Of a stretch of 64,000 bases of DNA, positions 8,797-18,165 are shown in pieces. The stretch comes from Eubacteriales bacterium mix99. GTDB lineage: Bacteria; Bacillota; Clostridia; Caldicoprobacterales; DTU083. Both the position numbers and the translations under genes were made by a program. Every line of letters starts with the position of its first letter. Position 1 is the first letter of the stretch. The notes beneath the pieces were generated by a model. It was not told the DNA's origin, did no database searches, and saw only the letters and a program-made list of their open reading frames with translations. The stretch covers positions 494,500-558,499 of the forward strand of contig CP121690.1 of NCBI GenBank assembly GCA_038396605.1, in the 5' to 3' direction.

Positions 8797-11700
8797 TCAC
8801 CGCAGATGTCTCATGAGCGAATCCCCATCAGACCGGGAGAACTGTCCGTGCTCCAGCTGCCAATACTGGCACGGTTCTCCGGTTTCCATGATCTGATGGA
8901 TCAGATGAGGATGGCAGGTCAGGATAAATATCTGGTGTGTCCGGCTTATGCGGCACAGAATCGAAACTGCCCGTTCCAGATGCAGCGGATCAAAATTGGC
9001 AAAGGAATCGTCCAGAATGATGGGCATTGCCGGTTTGATCTCCATAATCCTGCCCAGCCGCACAGCCAGAAATACCTGCTCCCTGGTCCCGCGGCTCAGG
9101 ACATCAGTACTGCTCTCAACAGATCCATCCGCCAGGGAAAAGGAGAAATCCGGATTCCGAAGATCCTCATTGGGAAGAATCCGGTCATATTCCCCGGAGG
9201 TGAGTTCTTCCAACAGGCTGTCAGCATTTTTCAGAAGCTCCTCCCGCTTATTCCCCATGAACCGGCTTCGGATATCCTGACACAGCCAGGCTGCCGCTTT
9301 CCATACGGCATACTGCCGGGCAACCGGATACAGCCCGTCCCGCCCCTGCTGAATCCGGTTATGGGCCTGCTCCAGCTCGGATGTCAGAGCCAGTCTTTCC
9401 AACTCGCTTTTTGTTTTCTGTATCGTTTCCCTGTTTAGTTCGATCTGCTCCTCCAGTCCCCGGACTTCCAGGGACTTCTTTTCATATACCGCATGGAGGG
9501 CTTCCCGGGAAGAATACTGTTCATAGCATGTAAAGAAGTAGCGGACCGTATCTCTTCCCTGGGGATTCACCAGGGAAACCGCAGCTTTCAGGCGGTCTGC
9601 CGAAGCTGCCCGGTTCAGGTTATGGACAAGGGAATCCATCTTCCGCCTTAAGGCCAGGAATTCCTCCCTACCCGCACACAGAGCCAAATAGGCTTCCACC
9701 ATTTGATCCAGGGACTTCGATGACTCCATCTCCTGCGGAAGGGCATCACGATCCTCAGGCTCCCCGGGCTGTCTCCCTTCCCCGGCAGATTCTTTTTCAG
9801 CAGGTTCTTTTTCATCGGACTTATCGGATTCCATCATCAGCCGCCGCAGCGTTTCCTCCGTATGTCTCTTCTCTCCATACAGATTATTCAGGGCCACGGC
9901 CTGCTTCATTCTGTCATACCACTTCTCCAGATCCGAACGCAGCATCTGCCAACGGATCGGGTCAAGCCGGAAGTCGGCGGACGTCTGCTCCCCATGGCCT
10001 TCCCCATCCGGAAGACTTCCTTCCTCTTCGCTCTGCCAGCATTCCTCACATTCCGTCAAAACGGTTTCCATCTCCGTCAGGGCAACATACAGTCTGGCAG
10101 ACAGTTCTTCCCATTCCTCCCGATCCATGAAATATCGGTGAACCCTTTCCTGAAGGTCCGCCAATGCCCGGTAAGCATCCAGGATGCCTTCCGGTTCCGC
10201 GGGTTCCGGCAGCTGCAATTCCTTCCGGGCTGCAGACAGAGTCTTTTTCGCTTCGTCCTGCTCCCGGCGCTGCGATTCCATTTTATCGTCCCATTCCTTC
10301 TCCTGCACCATGCAGCCGGACAGCCGGGAATCCAGTTCCTTCTGCTTCACGCCGGCTTCCTTTTGCCCCAGGCTTTTGAAAAAGACAAACAGAGCCGAGC
10401 CGGCAATTCCAAAGAGGCCCAGAAACAAGCCGGCGGCGGGGTGAAAATGATACACGGCAATTCCAAGAACAGCAGATATCAAAGAGGTGAGCAGATAAAC
10501 CTTCCAATTGGCGGAAGGAAGAGACGTCTTCCATTCCGCCTTCTGCTTTTTCAGCCGTTCCGTCTCAAGACGGACTTCGTCCTTCCGATATTCCATCTGC
10601 CGCAGCTGCTCCCCGGACTGCTGCCAGCGTGATACGGCGCCGGCGAGGGTACTTTCCTCCACAACCCCCAGGGAAAAGTCCAGGATCCGGTCCAGATCCT
10701 TTTCCGTCCAGACAGGGTTGAACCGCCTCATGCGAATCAGCAATTGATCCTTTCCCTCTGAAACCTTCTCCTGCAATTTTGCACAGCGATCCCAACGCTC
10801 CTGGAGACCGGATAGCCCGTTATGGAAGTTTTCCAGTTTCCTCCTGTTTTTCAACAGAAGCGCAATCAGCCGGCCCGTCTCTTCTCCCTTTTTCCGGCTT
10901 CCGCAAAATCGGATGGATTGTTCCTGCCATTGCTGATCCAGTTCCCGATACCGGTCATACTGCAATTGAACGGCATTCCGGTTCTCCAGGGGAAAATCTG
11001 CCGCAGCGGACTTCCCTTCCTGCTGTTCCAGGGCCGCAGCAGTCTGACTGACCTCCTCAAAAACATCATAATTGTTTTTCAGGCACTCCAGAATTTCCAG
11101 ATTGGCCTGCTGCAGACGCTGACGGTCCTTCTGCCCTTTCAGCTTCTCCTGCAGGGAGGAAAGACGTTTCTGCCCGTCCCGGTACTCTTCCACCTGGGCC
11201 AGCGCCTGTTTCCTTTGCTCCATGCCTTCCCTGATTTGCTGCATGTACGGACGAAATCCCTTGTTGGTCAGACTGCCTGTTTTCCCTCCAATGGCCCGGG
11301 CTTCCTTACGAAACCGGCTTTCCATCTGCGGAATCCCGGCCAGATCAGACAGTCCCGCCCCCAGAAGGATCGAATGAAGCCGCACCGCTTCCTGATTATT
11401 CATTCCTTCCGGTACTTTGGTCAGCTGATCCAGACTGATGAAAAACAAATTCTGATAGGAAAACGCGTGCAATGGATAAAGTTCCCTCACAGACACAGTG
11501 GATCCATGGGAGGAATCCTCCCCCGCCGAGCGGACGCAGACCGGTTCTGCCTGCCCGTCCAGCCGGATATGAACCACTGCCTGTTCGTCTTCCCCTTGCC
11601 GGGAATCCTTATTCTCTGATTCTTCATCGGGTTTCCCGCTCCCTGCAGCATCCGCCTCCACCTGATAGCGGACGTGGGGCGGAGGCAGTGCCCCGCCTCT

Positions 11701-11856
11701 GGAAAATCCATATCCAAGATACTTCAGTATCTTTCCGAAGGTACTCTTCCCCGCCCGGTTGCGGCCGCCTATGACAATCATCCCGGGGCTCAGATTCTCC
11801 AGGGCCTGATTGCGGAACAGGCCAAAGTCCCCGATGTACAGTCTTTTTAAGTGCAT
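8797..11856 (-). CDS. yhaN: YhaN-like SMC/SbcC-type ATPase
   Basis: Large DNA-repair-type ATPase, 1,019 residues, partner of the nuclease encoded just upstream. The N-terminal half-site has MHLKRLYIGDFGLFRN and Walker A GRNRAGKSTF near 31-40. Long coiled coils occupy most of the centre. A hydrophobic pair (about 455-500, including VYLLTSLISAVLGIAVY) interrupts the coil and may anchor the protein to the membrane, as predicted for Bacillus YhaN. The C-terminal half-site has the signature VLSRGTREQVFLAVRLG and Walker B PIILDDSFANFDP. Its start overlaps the end of yhaO by ten bases. SbcC itself lacks the membrane pair, so YhaN is the better name. Confidence 0.88.
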   Translation of the reverse strand: MHLKRLYIGDFGLFRNQALENLSPGMIVIGGRNRAGKSTFGKILKYLGYGFSRGGALPPPHVRYQVEADAAGSGKPDEESENKDSRQGEDEQAVVHIRLDGQAEPVCVRSAGEDSSHGSTVSVRELYPLHAFSYQNLFFISLDQLTKVPEGMNNQEAVRLHSILLGAGLSDLAGIPQMESRFRKEARAIGGKTGSLTNKGFRPYMQQIREGMEQRKQALAQVEEYRDGQKRLSSLQEKLKGQKDRQRLQQANLEILECLKNNYDVFEEVSQTAAALEQQEGKSAAADFPLENRNAVQLQYDRYRELDQQWQEQSIRFCGSRKKGEETGRLIALLLKNRRKLENFHNGLSGLQERWDRCAKLQEKVSEGKDQLLIRMRRFNPVWTEKDLDRILDFSLGVVEESTLAGAVSRWQQSGEQLRQMEYRKDEVRLETERLKKQKAEWKTSLPSANWKVYLLTSLISAVLGIAVYHFHPAAGLFLGLFGIAGSALFVFFKSLGQKEAGVKQKELDSRLSGCMVQEKEWDDKMESQRREQDEAKKTLSAARKELQLPEPAEPEGILDAYRALADLQERVHRYFMDREEWEELSARLYVALTEMETVLTECEECWQSEEEGSLPDGEGHGEQTSADFRLDPIRWQMLRSDLEKWYDRMKQAVALNNLYGEKRHTEETLRRLMMESDKSDEKEPAEKESAGEGRQPGEPEDRDALPQEMESSKSLDQMVEAYLALCAGREEFLALRRKMDSLVHNLNRAASADRLKAAVSLVNPQGRDTVRYFFTCYEQYSSREALHAVYEKKSLEVRGLEEQIELNRETIQKTKSELERLALTSELEQAHNRIQQGRDGLYPVARQYAVWKAAAWLCQDIRSRFMGNKREELLKNADSLLEELTSGEYDRILPNEDLRNPDFSFSLADGSVESSTDVLSRGTREQVFLAVRLGRIMEIKPAMPIILDDSFANFDPLHLERAVSILCRISRTHQIFILTCHPHLIHQIMETGEPCQYWQLEHGQFSRSDGDSLMRHLR

Positions 11857-13226
11857 TCCTGTCCCTCCTCCGCCAGGCTTTCAATCAGCCGCTGACCGGC
11901 ATCCTCCAGGATCGCCTGAAGGGTTTCCTCATCCAATGGCAGCTTCCGGTCATCCTGCTCTTCCGGATCCAGGGATTCCGTCCACATCTGTCCCAGCTCA
12001 TGAATAAGGCTTTCCCTTGCCTCTTTCTCTGTCTCCACAGAGAGAAAGGACTGTTTCAGCAGGTCCCGGAGAACTTCATGCCGGTTTAAAACCTCTTCCG
12101 TGACCGGACTGCCCGTCCGGAACTCCACGGAATCCGTCCACACAAAAGGCTCGATGCCGGACAACCTGTCCCGCAGGGTTTCACACAGTTCCTGCCCGAT
12201 TTCCTGCCGGTCGCCGCCCAGAATGCGGTGGAGCTTACCCCGGCCGGTGAGGATCCAGCGAATGACATATCCCTCCGGATTGTTTTCCCCATTGCCCTCC
12301 TCTTTTCCGGTCTGGCATGAGGCAGACGAAAACCGATGTGAACCAGGCAGGGAGACCGGATCGTTCCGGATATTCCAGGCACAGTCCACCAGATATTCCT
12401 CCAGCTGACTCAGTGTTTCCGCATCCCGCAGCTTTTCCCCTCCGATATCCACAGAAACCCGCCGGTAGATCACAGGGGAAGTCATCCGGTACTGCATTCC
12501 TGCAATCCCTGTCCCGTCCACCTCCACGAGCCAGCACCCTCCCGGGCCTTCCTCCCCGAAGTCCCTGCCCTGCGGAATGCCGGACCATGCAATGACCGGC
12601 TTGTCCTCCTTCAGAAGAACGGGCTGATGAATATGCCCCAGGGCAAAGTAATCCACAAATGGGCTTTCGGCCAATTCCCCCGGGGTACATGGAACATACT
12701 TCCGATCCCCGGCCTCCATCTGGGTATGCAGCATGGCAATGGTAAAACAGTCCTCATCCGGCGCCGGGAACCCGCGGTGCATGGGGGCAGACTCCCATTT
12801 GTTCCGATAGGACTGCCCGACAATGGCAGCAAGGGTTTCCCCGTTCTCCCTGACATAGCAGACTTCCGGTTCCCCCGCCTGAAAAACATGCACATTGGGG
12901 GGAAGCGCAAACATCTCATGATATTCCCGCAGAGGATCGTGATTCCCCGCAATAACGTAAACCCCGATTTCCCTGCGGTTCAGCATGCCGCAGGCATCGG
13001 CAAAGAACCGGCTGGCCCGTACACTGCGGGATTCCCGGTCATACAGATCCCCGGAAATCAAAAGAAACCGTGCATCCGAATCCACTGCAATGCGGCAGAG
13101 CCGGTCAAACGCCGTATACGTGGCTTCCCTGCACCAGGATGCCAGAGCCGTATCCTGCGCTCCATCCATATGAAGCATGCTGCCAAGATGGACATCGGCA
13201 GCATGAATAAATCGAAACCTGCTCAT
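11847..13226 (-). CDS. yhaO: YhaO-like metallophosphoesterase (SbcD/Mre11 family nuclease)
   Basis: Predicted Mn-dependent DNA exonuclease working with YhaN, 459 residues. All calcineurin-like phosphoesterase motifs are visible: HAADVHLGS near residue 8, ISGDLYDRES near 54, VIAGNHDPLREYHE near 90 and ALGHIHQPV near 200. The ATG at 13226 (MSRFRFIHAAD) has GAGGG eight bases upstream; the ORF's earlier ATG overlaps that ribosome site and is less likely. Overlap with yhaN shows coupling. Downstream RadC also concerns DNA repair, but it is a separate gene further upstream on the same strand. Confidence 0.9.
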   Translation of the reverse strand: MSRFRFIHAADVHLGSMLHMDGAQDTALASWCREATYTAFDRLCRIAVDSDARFLLISGDLYDRESRSVRASRFFADACGMLNRREIGVYVIAGNHDPLREYHEMFALPPNVHVFQAGEPEVCYVRENGETLAAIVGQSYRNKWESAPMHRGFPAPDEDCFTIAMLHTQMEAGDRKYVPCTPGELAESPFVDYFALGHIHQPVLLKEDKPVIAWSGIPQGRDFGEEGPGGCWLVEVDGTGIAGMQYRMTSPVIYRRVSVDIGGEKLRDAETLSQLEEYLVDCAWNIRNDPVSLPGSHRFSSASCQTGKEEGNGENNPEGYVIRWILTGRGKLHRILGGDRQEIGQELCETLRDRLSGIEPFVWTDSVEFRTGSPVTEEVLNRHEVLRDLLKQSFLSVETEKEARESLIHELGQMWTESLDPEEQDDRKLPLDEETLQAILEDAGQRLIESLAEEGQECT

Positions 13227-13350
13227 TTCAAAAACCCTCATTTCCCTGTTTTCATCTTTCCAACCGGGGTTTCCTTCCAGCCGGGACTCCCAAAGGCCAA
13301 AGGACCCTTCATCATGTGTCCAATTCTATATCCAACAGTTCCCCCGGGTA

Positions 13351-14070
13351 TTATTCCCCTGCCCGGGCTGCGGCAATAACCGATAAATAATCCTGTATGC
13401 TTTCTCTGGAAACTCCCATTTGCGTAAGGTAAGAGGTCACCAAAGACTTTTTGAGTTGCAGAAACTCTTTTTTGCTTTCCATTTCAGCTGGTACCGGCGT
13501 ATATTCCATCAGATATACCGTCCTTGCCACGTCGTACAGAAAACACCCGTGGCACACATTCATAAAATCGATAACGGTTGTTTTACCGTCCAATAAGAAT
13601 ATATTGCCGGGGTGAAAATCACCATGGCAAAACGTATTGCCATCTGGTAGTTTATCCAGCCTTTCCATCATTTCTTCCTGCCTGCTCAGAACATACGCAG
13701 CTTTTTTAATACCACGTTCCAGGAATTCTTTATAATTCGGGACATTCTGAATTGTATATTTCAGCATTTTCTTGTGGAGTCCTGCCATATATACCCCGCA
13801 GCCGTGTACATCTTGCGTTTTCATGACCCAATCCAGCAAGGATTGACCTTCGACTCTATCATAGATAATGCCTGCCCGACCTTCCCGATAAATAAGCTCA
13901 TAAGCCTGCGGTTTTGCAAAATCCATATGGCAGATTGCCCTCGCGTTGGAAAACTCTTTTTCCACTGCTTCTTCCGGATAACCTCGATGAAAAAGCTTGA
14001 GTGCTCTTCCTTCTCCCCACTCATATACAACTGCCGTATTTCCCGTTCCGATGATTTTCCCGCATTCCAT
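13351..14070 (-). CDS. Aminoglycoside phosphotransferase (APH)-family kinase
   Basis: Small-molecule kinase of the APH/choline-kinase fold, about 239 residues. The N-lobe has KIIGTGNTAVVYEWGEGRALK with the ATP-binding loop and lysine. The catalytic loop reads FCHGDFHPGNIF, with the HGDxxxxN motif, and the metal site is VIDFMNVCHG. The ORF opens further upstream at a TTG, but the ATG at 14070 has AGGAG eight bases before it and starts close to the kinase fold. Related clostridial proteins are usually not antibiotic-resistance enzymes, so resistance should not be assumed. It sits between radC and yhaO without clear operon signals. Confidence 0.82.
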   Translation of the reverse strand: MECGKIIGTGNTAVVYEWGEGRALKLFHRGYPEEAVEKEFSNARAICHMDFAKPQAYELIYREGRAGIIYDRVEGQSLLDWVMKTQDVHGCGVYMAGLHKKMLKYTIQNVPNYKEFLERGIKKAAYVLSRQEEMMERLDKLPDGNTFCHGDFHPGNIFLLDGKTTVIDFMNVCHGCFLYDVARTVYLMEYTPVPAEMESKKEFLQLKKSLVTSYLTQMGVSRESIQDYLSVIAAARAGE

Positions 14071-14161
14071 TTCCGGTACTCCTAACATTTGGTTTATGTC
14101 AAATTCTACTGCATCAACCGGAATCCCGGCCAGGATATCGATATAATACTCCAATCCTGTT

Positions 14162-14827
14162 TTAAATCAGGCCGTGATCGGCAAAGCTGAAATGCCGGGT
14201 GCCTGCCACAATAATATGATCCATGACCTGAATGGATATGGCATCACAGGCAGACTTGATTCTGCGCGTCGCGTCCAGATCCGCGGAAGAAGGCTGCATA
14301 CTGCCGCCGGGATGATTATGGGCCAGAATGATGCCATTGGCCTGATGCTTCAAGGCCGTTTCCACAATCAGCCTGGGATAGACAGGAGCGGAATCAATGG
14401 TCCCCTCATGGACCAGATCTGCATAAAGGACCTCGTTCCGGGTGTTCAGACAAATCACATAAAAAGCTTCATACAGCCGGCCATAGAACAGAGTCGCGGC
14501 GTAGTCCCCTGCCCTGGCGGAACTGCTCAGCCGGGGCCTTTCCTTCCATTTGTCATTCATGTATCTGCGGCACAGGGAAGGGATAAAGGACAGGAGCGCT
14601 GCAGTATTCGGCCCGATACCGGGAACCTTTTTCAAATCCTCCGGGTCCGCTTCCAGGACCCCGGAAAGTGAGCCATACCGATCGATCAGCTCATGCGCAA
14701 GCGGGTTGGTATCCCTCCTCGGAATCGTAAAAAACAGCAGCATTTCAAGAACCTGGTGCTGATTGAATCCATCAATCCCTTCCGACAGAAAACGTTTTTT
14801 AAGCCGTTCCCTATGGCCTTCGTGCAT
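14162..14827 (-). CDS. radC: RadC-family JAB/MPN-domain protein
   Basis: RadC (DUF2466) protein, 221 residues. The N-terminal helix-hairpin-helix region (VLEADPEDLKKVPGIGPNTA) is followed by the JAMM metallo-isopeptidase-like core with HNHPGGSMQPSSADLDAT, giving the HxHx...D zinc ligands. The ATG at 14827 begins MHEGHRERLKKRFLSEGIDG, the usual RadC N-terminus, and has GGAG and GGGAGG upstream; the longer ORF start adds an unconserved 20 residues. The old link of RadC to DNA repair is uncertain in the literature. It ends eight bases before the longest version of the kinase gene. Confidence 0.93.
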   Translation of the reverse strand: MHEGHRERLKKRFLSEGIDGFNQHQVLEMLLFFTIPRRDTNPLAHELIDRYGSLSGVLEADPEDLKKVPGIGPNTAALLSFIPSLCRRYMNDKWKERPRLSSSARAGDYAATLFYGRLYEAFYVICLNTRNEVLYADLVHEGTIDSAPVYPRLIVETALKHQANGIILAHNHPGGSMQPSSADLDATRRIKSACDAISIQVMDHIIVAGTRHFSFADHGLI

Positions 14828-14942
14828 TGATCTCCGCCTCCCGCAAGCATCCCACGCACTTGAATCCGCTGGAATAAAAACCGTCACAGGTAATATATTC
14901 TACAAACAGGTTGCAATTCCTCTAAAAAGCGACACGGAACCT

Positions 14943-15016
14943 CCAAAAAAACAACCGGCATCGGGTTCCCACCCATGCCGGCGTCACAAATCGTCATTTC
15001 ATTCCTGCCAATTTTA
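14943..15016 (-). repeat. Terminator-containing repeat, copy 1
   Basis: Immediately 3' of the DUF255 gene on the minus strand. A conserved AAAATTGGCAGGAATGAAAT segment is followed by a hairpin whose outer arms CCGGCAT and ATGCCGG pair perfectly, and then by TTGTTTTTTT, so it acts as an intrinsic terminator. A second copy of the whole block, about four-fifths identical, lies at 23040-23111, also 3' of a minus-strand gene. The similarity extends well beyond the hairpin, so it is a real dispersed repeat. Confidence 0.8.
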
Positions 15017-15024
15017 GCAGAACC

Positions 15025-17040
15025 TCACCACTTTAGCGCTTGCAGTGTATCTACCGATGCGGCACAGGAATTTCCGCTGCACAAATAAAACTGTGGATGT
15101 CCTGCCGTGACTGGGTATTCTTTTGTATAGGGCGAGAGTTCCGCGAGTTCCTGTCCATTCTCCGGAGATTTTACCACGACTGTAAGATTTGGCTTTGCAG
15201 CCACCAGTTTACGAAGCTTCCTGAGATCTTCCTGCTCCGGCGACAATGCGATCAGCTCCTGAGAGGGATTCAGTGCATCCATAAAAGCCTGCATGGCGAA
15301 TCCATGACCCGCTGGATACCAACCCGACGAGCCTGCAAGATATCGGAGCTGCTTCTGGGAACGCTCCCGCCATTTTTCTTCTCCCGTGATTTTGAAAAGC
15401 TTACCAAGCACATAAGCCGCAATGGAATTACCCGACGGCATCGCACCGTCGTAAGTTTCCTTTGGGCGAAGGATGAGCCGCTCGTCATCCCTGGCATATA
15501 GATAAAAACCTCCTTCCGTATCGTCAAAAAACCGGTCGCACATGGTATCGGCGAACCGGACCGCCTTTTTAAGATACCGGATATCGAAAATCGCCTGATA
15601 CAGCATCAGCTCCGCCCAAACCACGAACGCATAGTCTTCCAGCTTGCCGTATCCGGCACTTACGCCTTCACGCCAGCGCACAAACAGCTTATCGTCCCGG
15701 GAAAGCTTTTCCTCAAGAAATCGTTCCGCCTTTTGCGCAGTATCGAGATACTGATTCTCTTCCAGGATAAGATATGCTTTTACATAGGCCGTGATCATCA
15801 GTGCGTTCCAGGAAGTCAGGCATTTATCATCCTTATGCAGAAATGTCCGCCTGGCACGGTAGGACAGCAATTTCTCGCAGCAGCGGTCCATCGTCGGGTT
15901 AATTTCCCTGTAGTTCGCATTTTCCACCAAATTGAGAATATTCTTTCCCTCGAAGTTGCCCTGTTCCGTTATACCAAACCACTCGCAAAACCTCCTGCCG
16001 CGGTTTTCGCCTAAAATATTCAATATCTCCTGCGGGATGAACAAATAATACTTTCCTTCTTCGCCATCGCTGTCGGCATCCTGCCCGCAGTAAAATCCGC
16101 CCTCCGGAGCGGTCAGCTCCCGTGAGACATAATCCAATGTTTTCCTTACGATATGCGTATAAAGAGACTCTTTGGTCTGGGTGTAAGCATCCAGATATGC
16201 CATTACAAGCAGTGCGTTATCATAGAGTGTTTTTTCAAAATGCGGGACCAGCCATTTTTCATCGCTGGAGTAGCGTGAAAATCCGCCGCCAATATGATCG
16301 AACAGCCCGCCCCGATACATACCATCCAGTGTGTGCAGTACCATTTCACTTGCTGCGGGATTTTCTTCCTTCGCATACCGCAGCAAAAACAGAAGATTAT
16401 GTGCCGCCGGAAATTTCGGTGCTTCTCCAAAGCCGCCGAATCGGCTGTCATAGGAATGTGCAAAGGCACTGAACGCCTCATAAAGCAGATTTTTCTCCGG
16501 CTCCTGTACATATCCCGTTCTATCCTGTTCCCGCATCGCTTCCACAATCTGTTCGCCACTCTCCAGCAGCCGATTTCGGGAAGTCTTCCACAATTCCGAT
16601 ACTTTTAACAGCAGTTCTGTCAGCCCGGTCATCCCGTACCGGCTGTTTTTCGGCAAATAAGTCGCGGCGTAAAACGGCCGCTTTTTCGTATCCAAAAGGA
16701 GAGTGAGGGGCCATCCTCCCTGTCCTGTCAATGCCTGACATATTGCCATATAGACCGCATCCACATCCGGGCGTTCCTCCCGGTCCACCTTGACGGAGAC
16801 GAACGATCGGTTCAATATTCCGGCTACGCCCTGATCCTCAAACGATTCCCGCCCCATGACATGGCACCAATGACAAGTGGAATAACCTATGGACAGAAAG
16901 ATGGGCTTGTTCTCCTGTCTTGCTTCTGCAAAGGCTTCCTCGCACCATGGCCACCAATCCACAGGATTATAAGCGTGTTGAAGCAGATAAGGCGATTTCT
17001 CATTCACCAATCTGTTGGGTGTTTTTATTGAATTTATCAC
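15025..17040 (-). CDS. DUF255 thioredoxin-fold / six-hairpin glycosidase-like protein (YyaL/SPATA20 family)
   Basis: Two-domain cytoplasmic protein of 671 residues. The N-terminal thioredoxin-like domain carries [17 protein letters not shown] and the CxxC site [10 protein letters not shown] near residue 55-60. The rest is an (alpha/alpha)6-type barrel related to N-acylglucosamine 2-epimerases, with [15 protein letters not shown] and the C-terminal region GYAIQ-like replaced by [13 protein letters not shown]. It starts at a GTG (17040) with GAGGTGG upstream. The biochemical function of this widespread family is not settled. It stands alone and ends in a terminator repeat. Confidence 0.9.
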   Translation of the reverse strand: MINSIKTPNRLVNEKSPYLLQHAYNPVDWWPWCEEAFAEARQENKPIFLSIGYSTCHWCHVMGRESFEDQGVAGILNRSFVSVKVDREERPDVDAVYMAICQALTGQGGWPLTLLLDTKKRPFYAATYLPKNSRYGMTGLTELLLKVSELWKTSRNRLLESGEQIVEAMREQDRTGYVQEPEKNLLYEAFSAFAHSYDSRFGGFGEAPKFPAAHNLLFLLRYAKEENPAASEMVLHTLDGMYRGGLFDHIGGGFSRYSSDEKWLVPHFEKTLYDNALLVMAYLDAYTQTKESLYTHIVRKTLDYVSRELTAPEGGFYCGQDADSDGEEGKYYLFIPQEILNILGENRGRRFCEWFGITEQGNFEGKNILNLVENANYREINPTMDRCCEKLLSYRARRTFLHKDDKCLTSWNALMITAYVKAYLILEENQYLDTAQKAERFLEEKLSRDDKLFVRWREGVSAGYGKLEDYAFVVWAELMLYQAIFDIRYLKKAVRFADTMCDRFFDDTEGGFYLYARDDERLILRPKETYDGAMPSGNSIAAYVLGKLFKITGEEKWRERSQKQLRYLAGSSGWYPAGHGFAMQAFMDALNPSQELIALSPEQEDLRKLRKLVAAKPNLTVVVKSPENGQELAELSPYTKEYPVTAGHPQFYLCSGNSCAASVDTLQALKW

Positions 17041-17068
17041 AGAGCATAACCACCTCTATTTCATGGAA

Positions 17069-17251
17069 TTATAGAGTTAGTATGCTCGAAAACAGAATAT
17101 TAAACTCCATACCGTTGATCGTGCCTTCTCCATTGGTAGATAAGACCGTTATGGCGAACAGCATATAGACAGCAACGACAATCCCGTAAAAGACAGCAAG
17201 GGATTTCTTACTGTCACTAAGATAAAAAGCATACATATTTTTCACATTCAT
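17069..17251 (-). pseudogene. Truncated ABC-2-type permease (5' fragment)
   Basis: A 60-codon fragment starting MNVKNMYAFYLSDSKKSL with one membrane helix (SLAVFYGIVVAVYMLFAITV). It has a good AAGGAGG site and follows the ATPase remnant by 13 bases, as permease genes follow their ATPases in YtrBC-like transporters. It stops after a second hydrophobic start (FNILFSSILTL). An intact permease would have many more helices, so only the 5' end survives. Confidence 0.6.
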
Positions 17252-17264
17252 GGCTTTATCCTCC

Positions 17265-17700
17265 TTAGGAGTTCGTCAGATGAATAAACATCTTCTGAAG
17301 ATCCAGTTTCGAAAGTTCCAGTCCGTCCGGAACAGGGCTTTCCGGCATCTCATCAAACAGGTAGGCTGATTTTAACCCTCCGATGACATCCGATCCGATT
17401 ACCTGTTTCCCGGGAAGAAACGCATCTACCCGCCCGATAGGTCCGGATATCGTATACCCCTTTTTCAGCACATTCTCCACGCTGTCCTGCAGGATGACTT
17501 GTCCTTCCTTTAATATGATGACTTCTTCGATAATGTCCGCTGCTTCTTCGATAAGGTGGGTGGATATCACGATTGTCCTCGGATTTTCACTATAGCTGGA
17601 TATCAGCTCCCTGTAAAATAGATCCCGGTGATAGGCATCCAGGCCAAGTACCGGTTCATCCAGTAAAACCGTTTCCGTATTGCAGGATAATTGCCATCTT
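17265..17700 (-). pseudogene. Truncated ABC transporter ATPase (3' fragment)
   Basis: The readable part begins at CNTETVLLDEPVLGLDA (Walker B and D-loop), continues through TIVISTHLIEEAAD (switch His) and IILKEGQVILQDSVENVLKK, and ends at the stop at 17265. Walker A, the Q-loop and the signature motif are missing; upstream the frame runs into unrelated sequence that holds the plus-strand promoter of the ABC-F leader. The C-terminal part resembles ATPases of YtrB/GntR-linked exporters. With the permease fragment it is the relic of a lost transporter. Confidence 0.75.
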
Positions 17701-17744
17701 AATGATTCTGCTTTTCTCCAGACTTTTCTGCAATAAAAAAGAAA

Positions 17745-17773
17745 TTGACAAATTGCCATTCTTCGTATAGGAT
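17745..17773 (+). promoter_or_regulatory. Promoter of the ABC-F leader transcript
   Basis: TTGACA (17745-17750) and TAGGAT (17768-17773) with a 17-base spacer. A start near 17780 gives a leader of almost 390 nt before the ABC-F ATG, long enough for the leader peptide and terminator hairpin found there. Confidence 0.75.
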
Positions 17774-17884
17774 GAAGAAGAATAAAAGAAGGAATCCGAG
17801 TTCCGCCGGAATGCGTCCAGGAACACAGGGCGAAACGCATGGTCGGGAAAGATGGAATAAAGCGGGTTTCAGAAAGGAAAAACC

Positions 17885-18022
17885 ATGAACAAGACACGGA
17901 AATGGATCGCATGGAAATCTGTCATGACCGCATTTTTACCGATTTACGGGAGGAGTGCGCCTAAATTGAATAGATTTTACCCTATCCATATAAGTGTTTT
18001 GGAAACAACATGTCCGATATAG
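17885..18022 (+). CDS. Leader peptide upstream of ABC-F gene (45 codons)
   Basis: Short ORF starting MNKTRKWIAWKSVMTAFLPI and ending ...VLETTCPI, with an AGAAAGGA ribosome site six to seven bases before the ATG. It lies between the promoter and an intrinsic terminator in the leader of the ABC-F gene. Its stop codon falls exactly at the first arm of a ten-base stem (18022-18031), so ribosomes reading it would influence leader folding. Leader peptides that sense ribosome-targeting antibiotics are known for several ABC-F resistance genes; that this one does so is inference. Confidence 0.65.
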   Translation: MNKTRKWIAWKSVMTAFLPIYGRSAPKLNRFYPIHISVLETTCPI

Positions 18023-18132
18023 ATCCTATTGTCAGGTTCGGAATACCATAACGTGCAATAGGATCAAACCGAAAACGGAAAATAAGAATCGATAAGGACG
18101 GATCCCAAGGCTTATAGGCTTTGGGATTTTTT
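18022..18132 (+). promoter_or_regulatory. Transcription attenuator in ABC-F leader
   Basis: Two stems are visible. GATCCTATTG (18022-18031) pairs perfectly with CAATAGGATC (18056-18065). Downstream, ATCCCAAGGC (18102-18111) pairs with GCTTTGGGAT (18118-18127, one G-U) and is followed by six T, a full intrinsic terminator. GATCC at 18101-18105, at the base of the terminator, can pair instead with GGATC of the first stem's 3' arm. A ribosome stalled at the end of the leader peptide would free that arm and could break the terminator. This is the layout of ribosome-mediated attenuation. Confidence 0.75.
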
Positions 18133-18165
18133 GCGTCCAATGGGCGCCCGATAGGAGGAAGGAAA

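Noticed and set aside
13351..14070. Reading the APH-fold gene as an aminoglycoside resistance gene
   Set aside because: The fold is shared by many metabolic kinases, and neither context nor motifs indicate antibiotic resistance.
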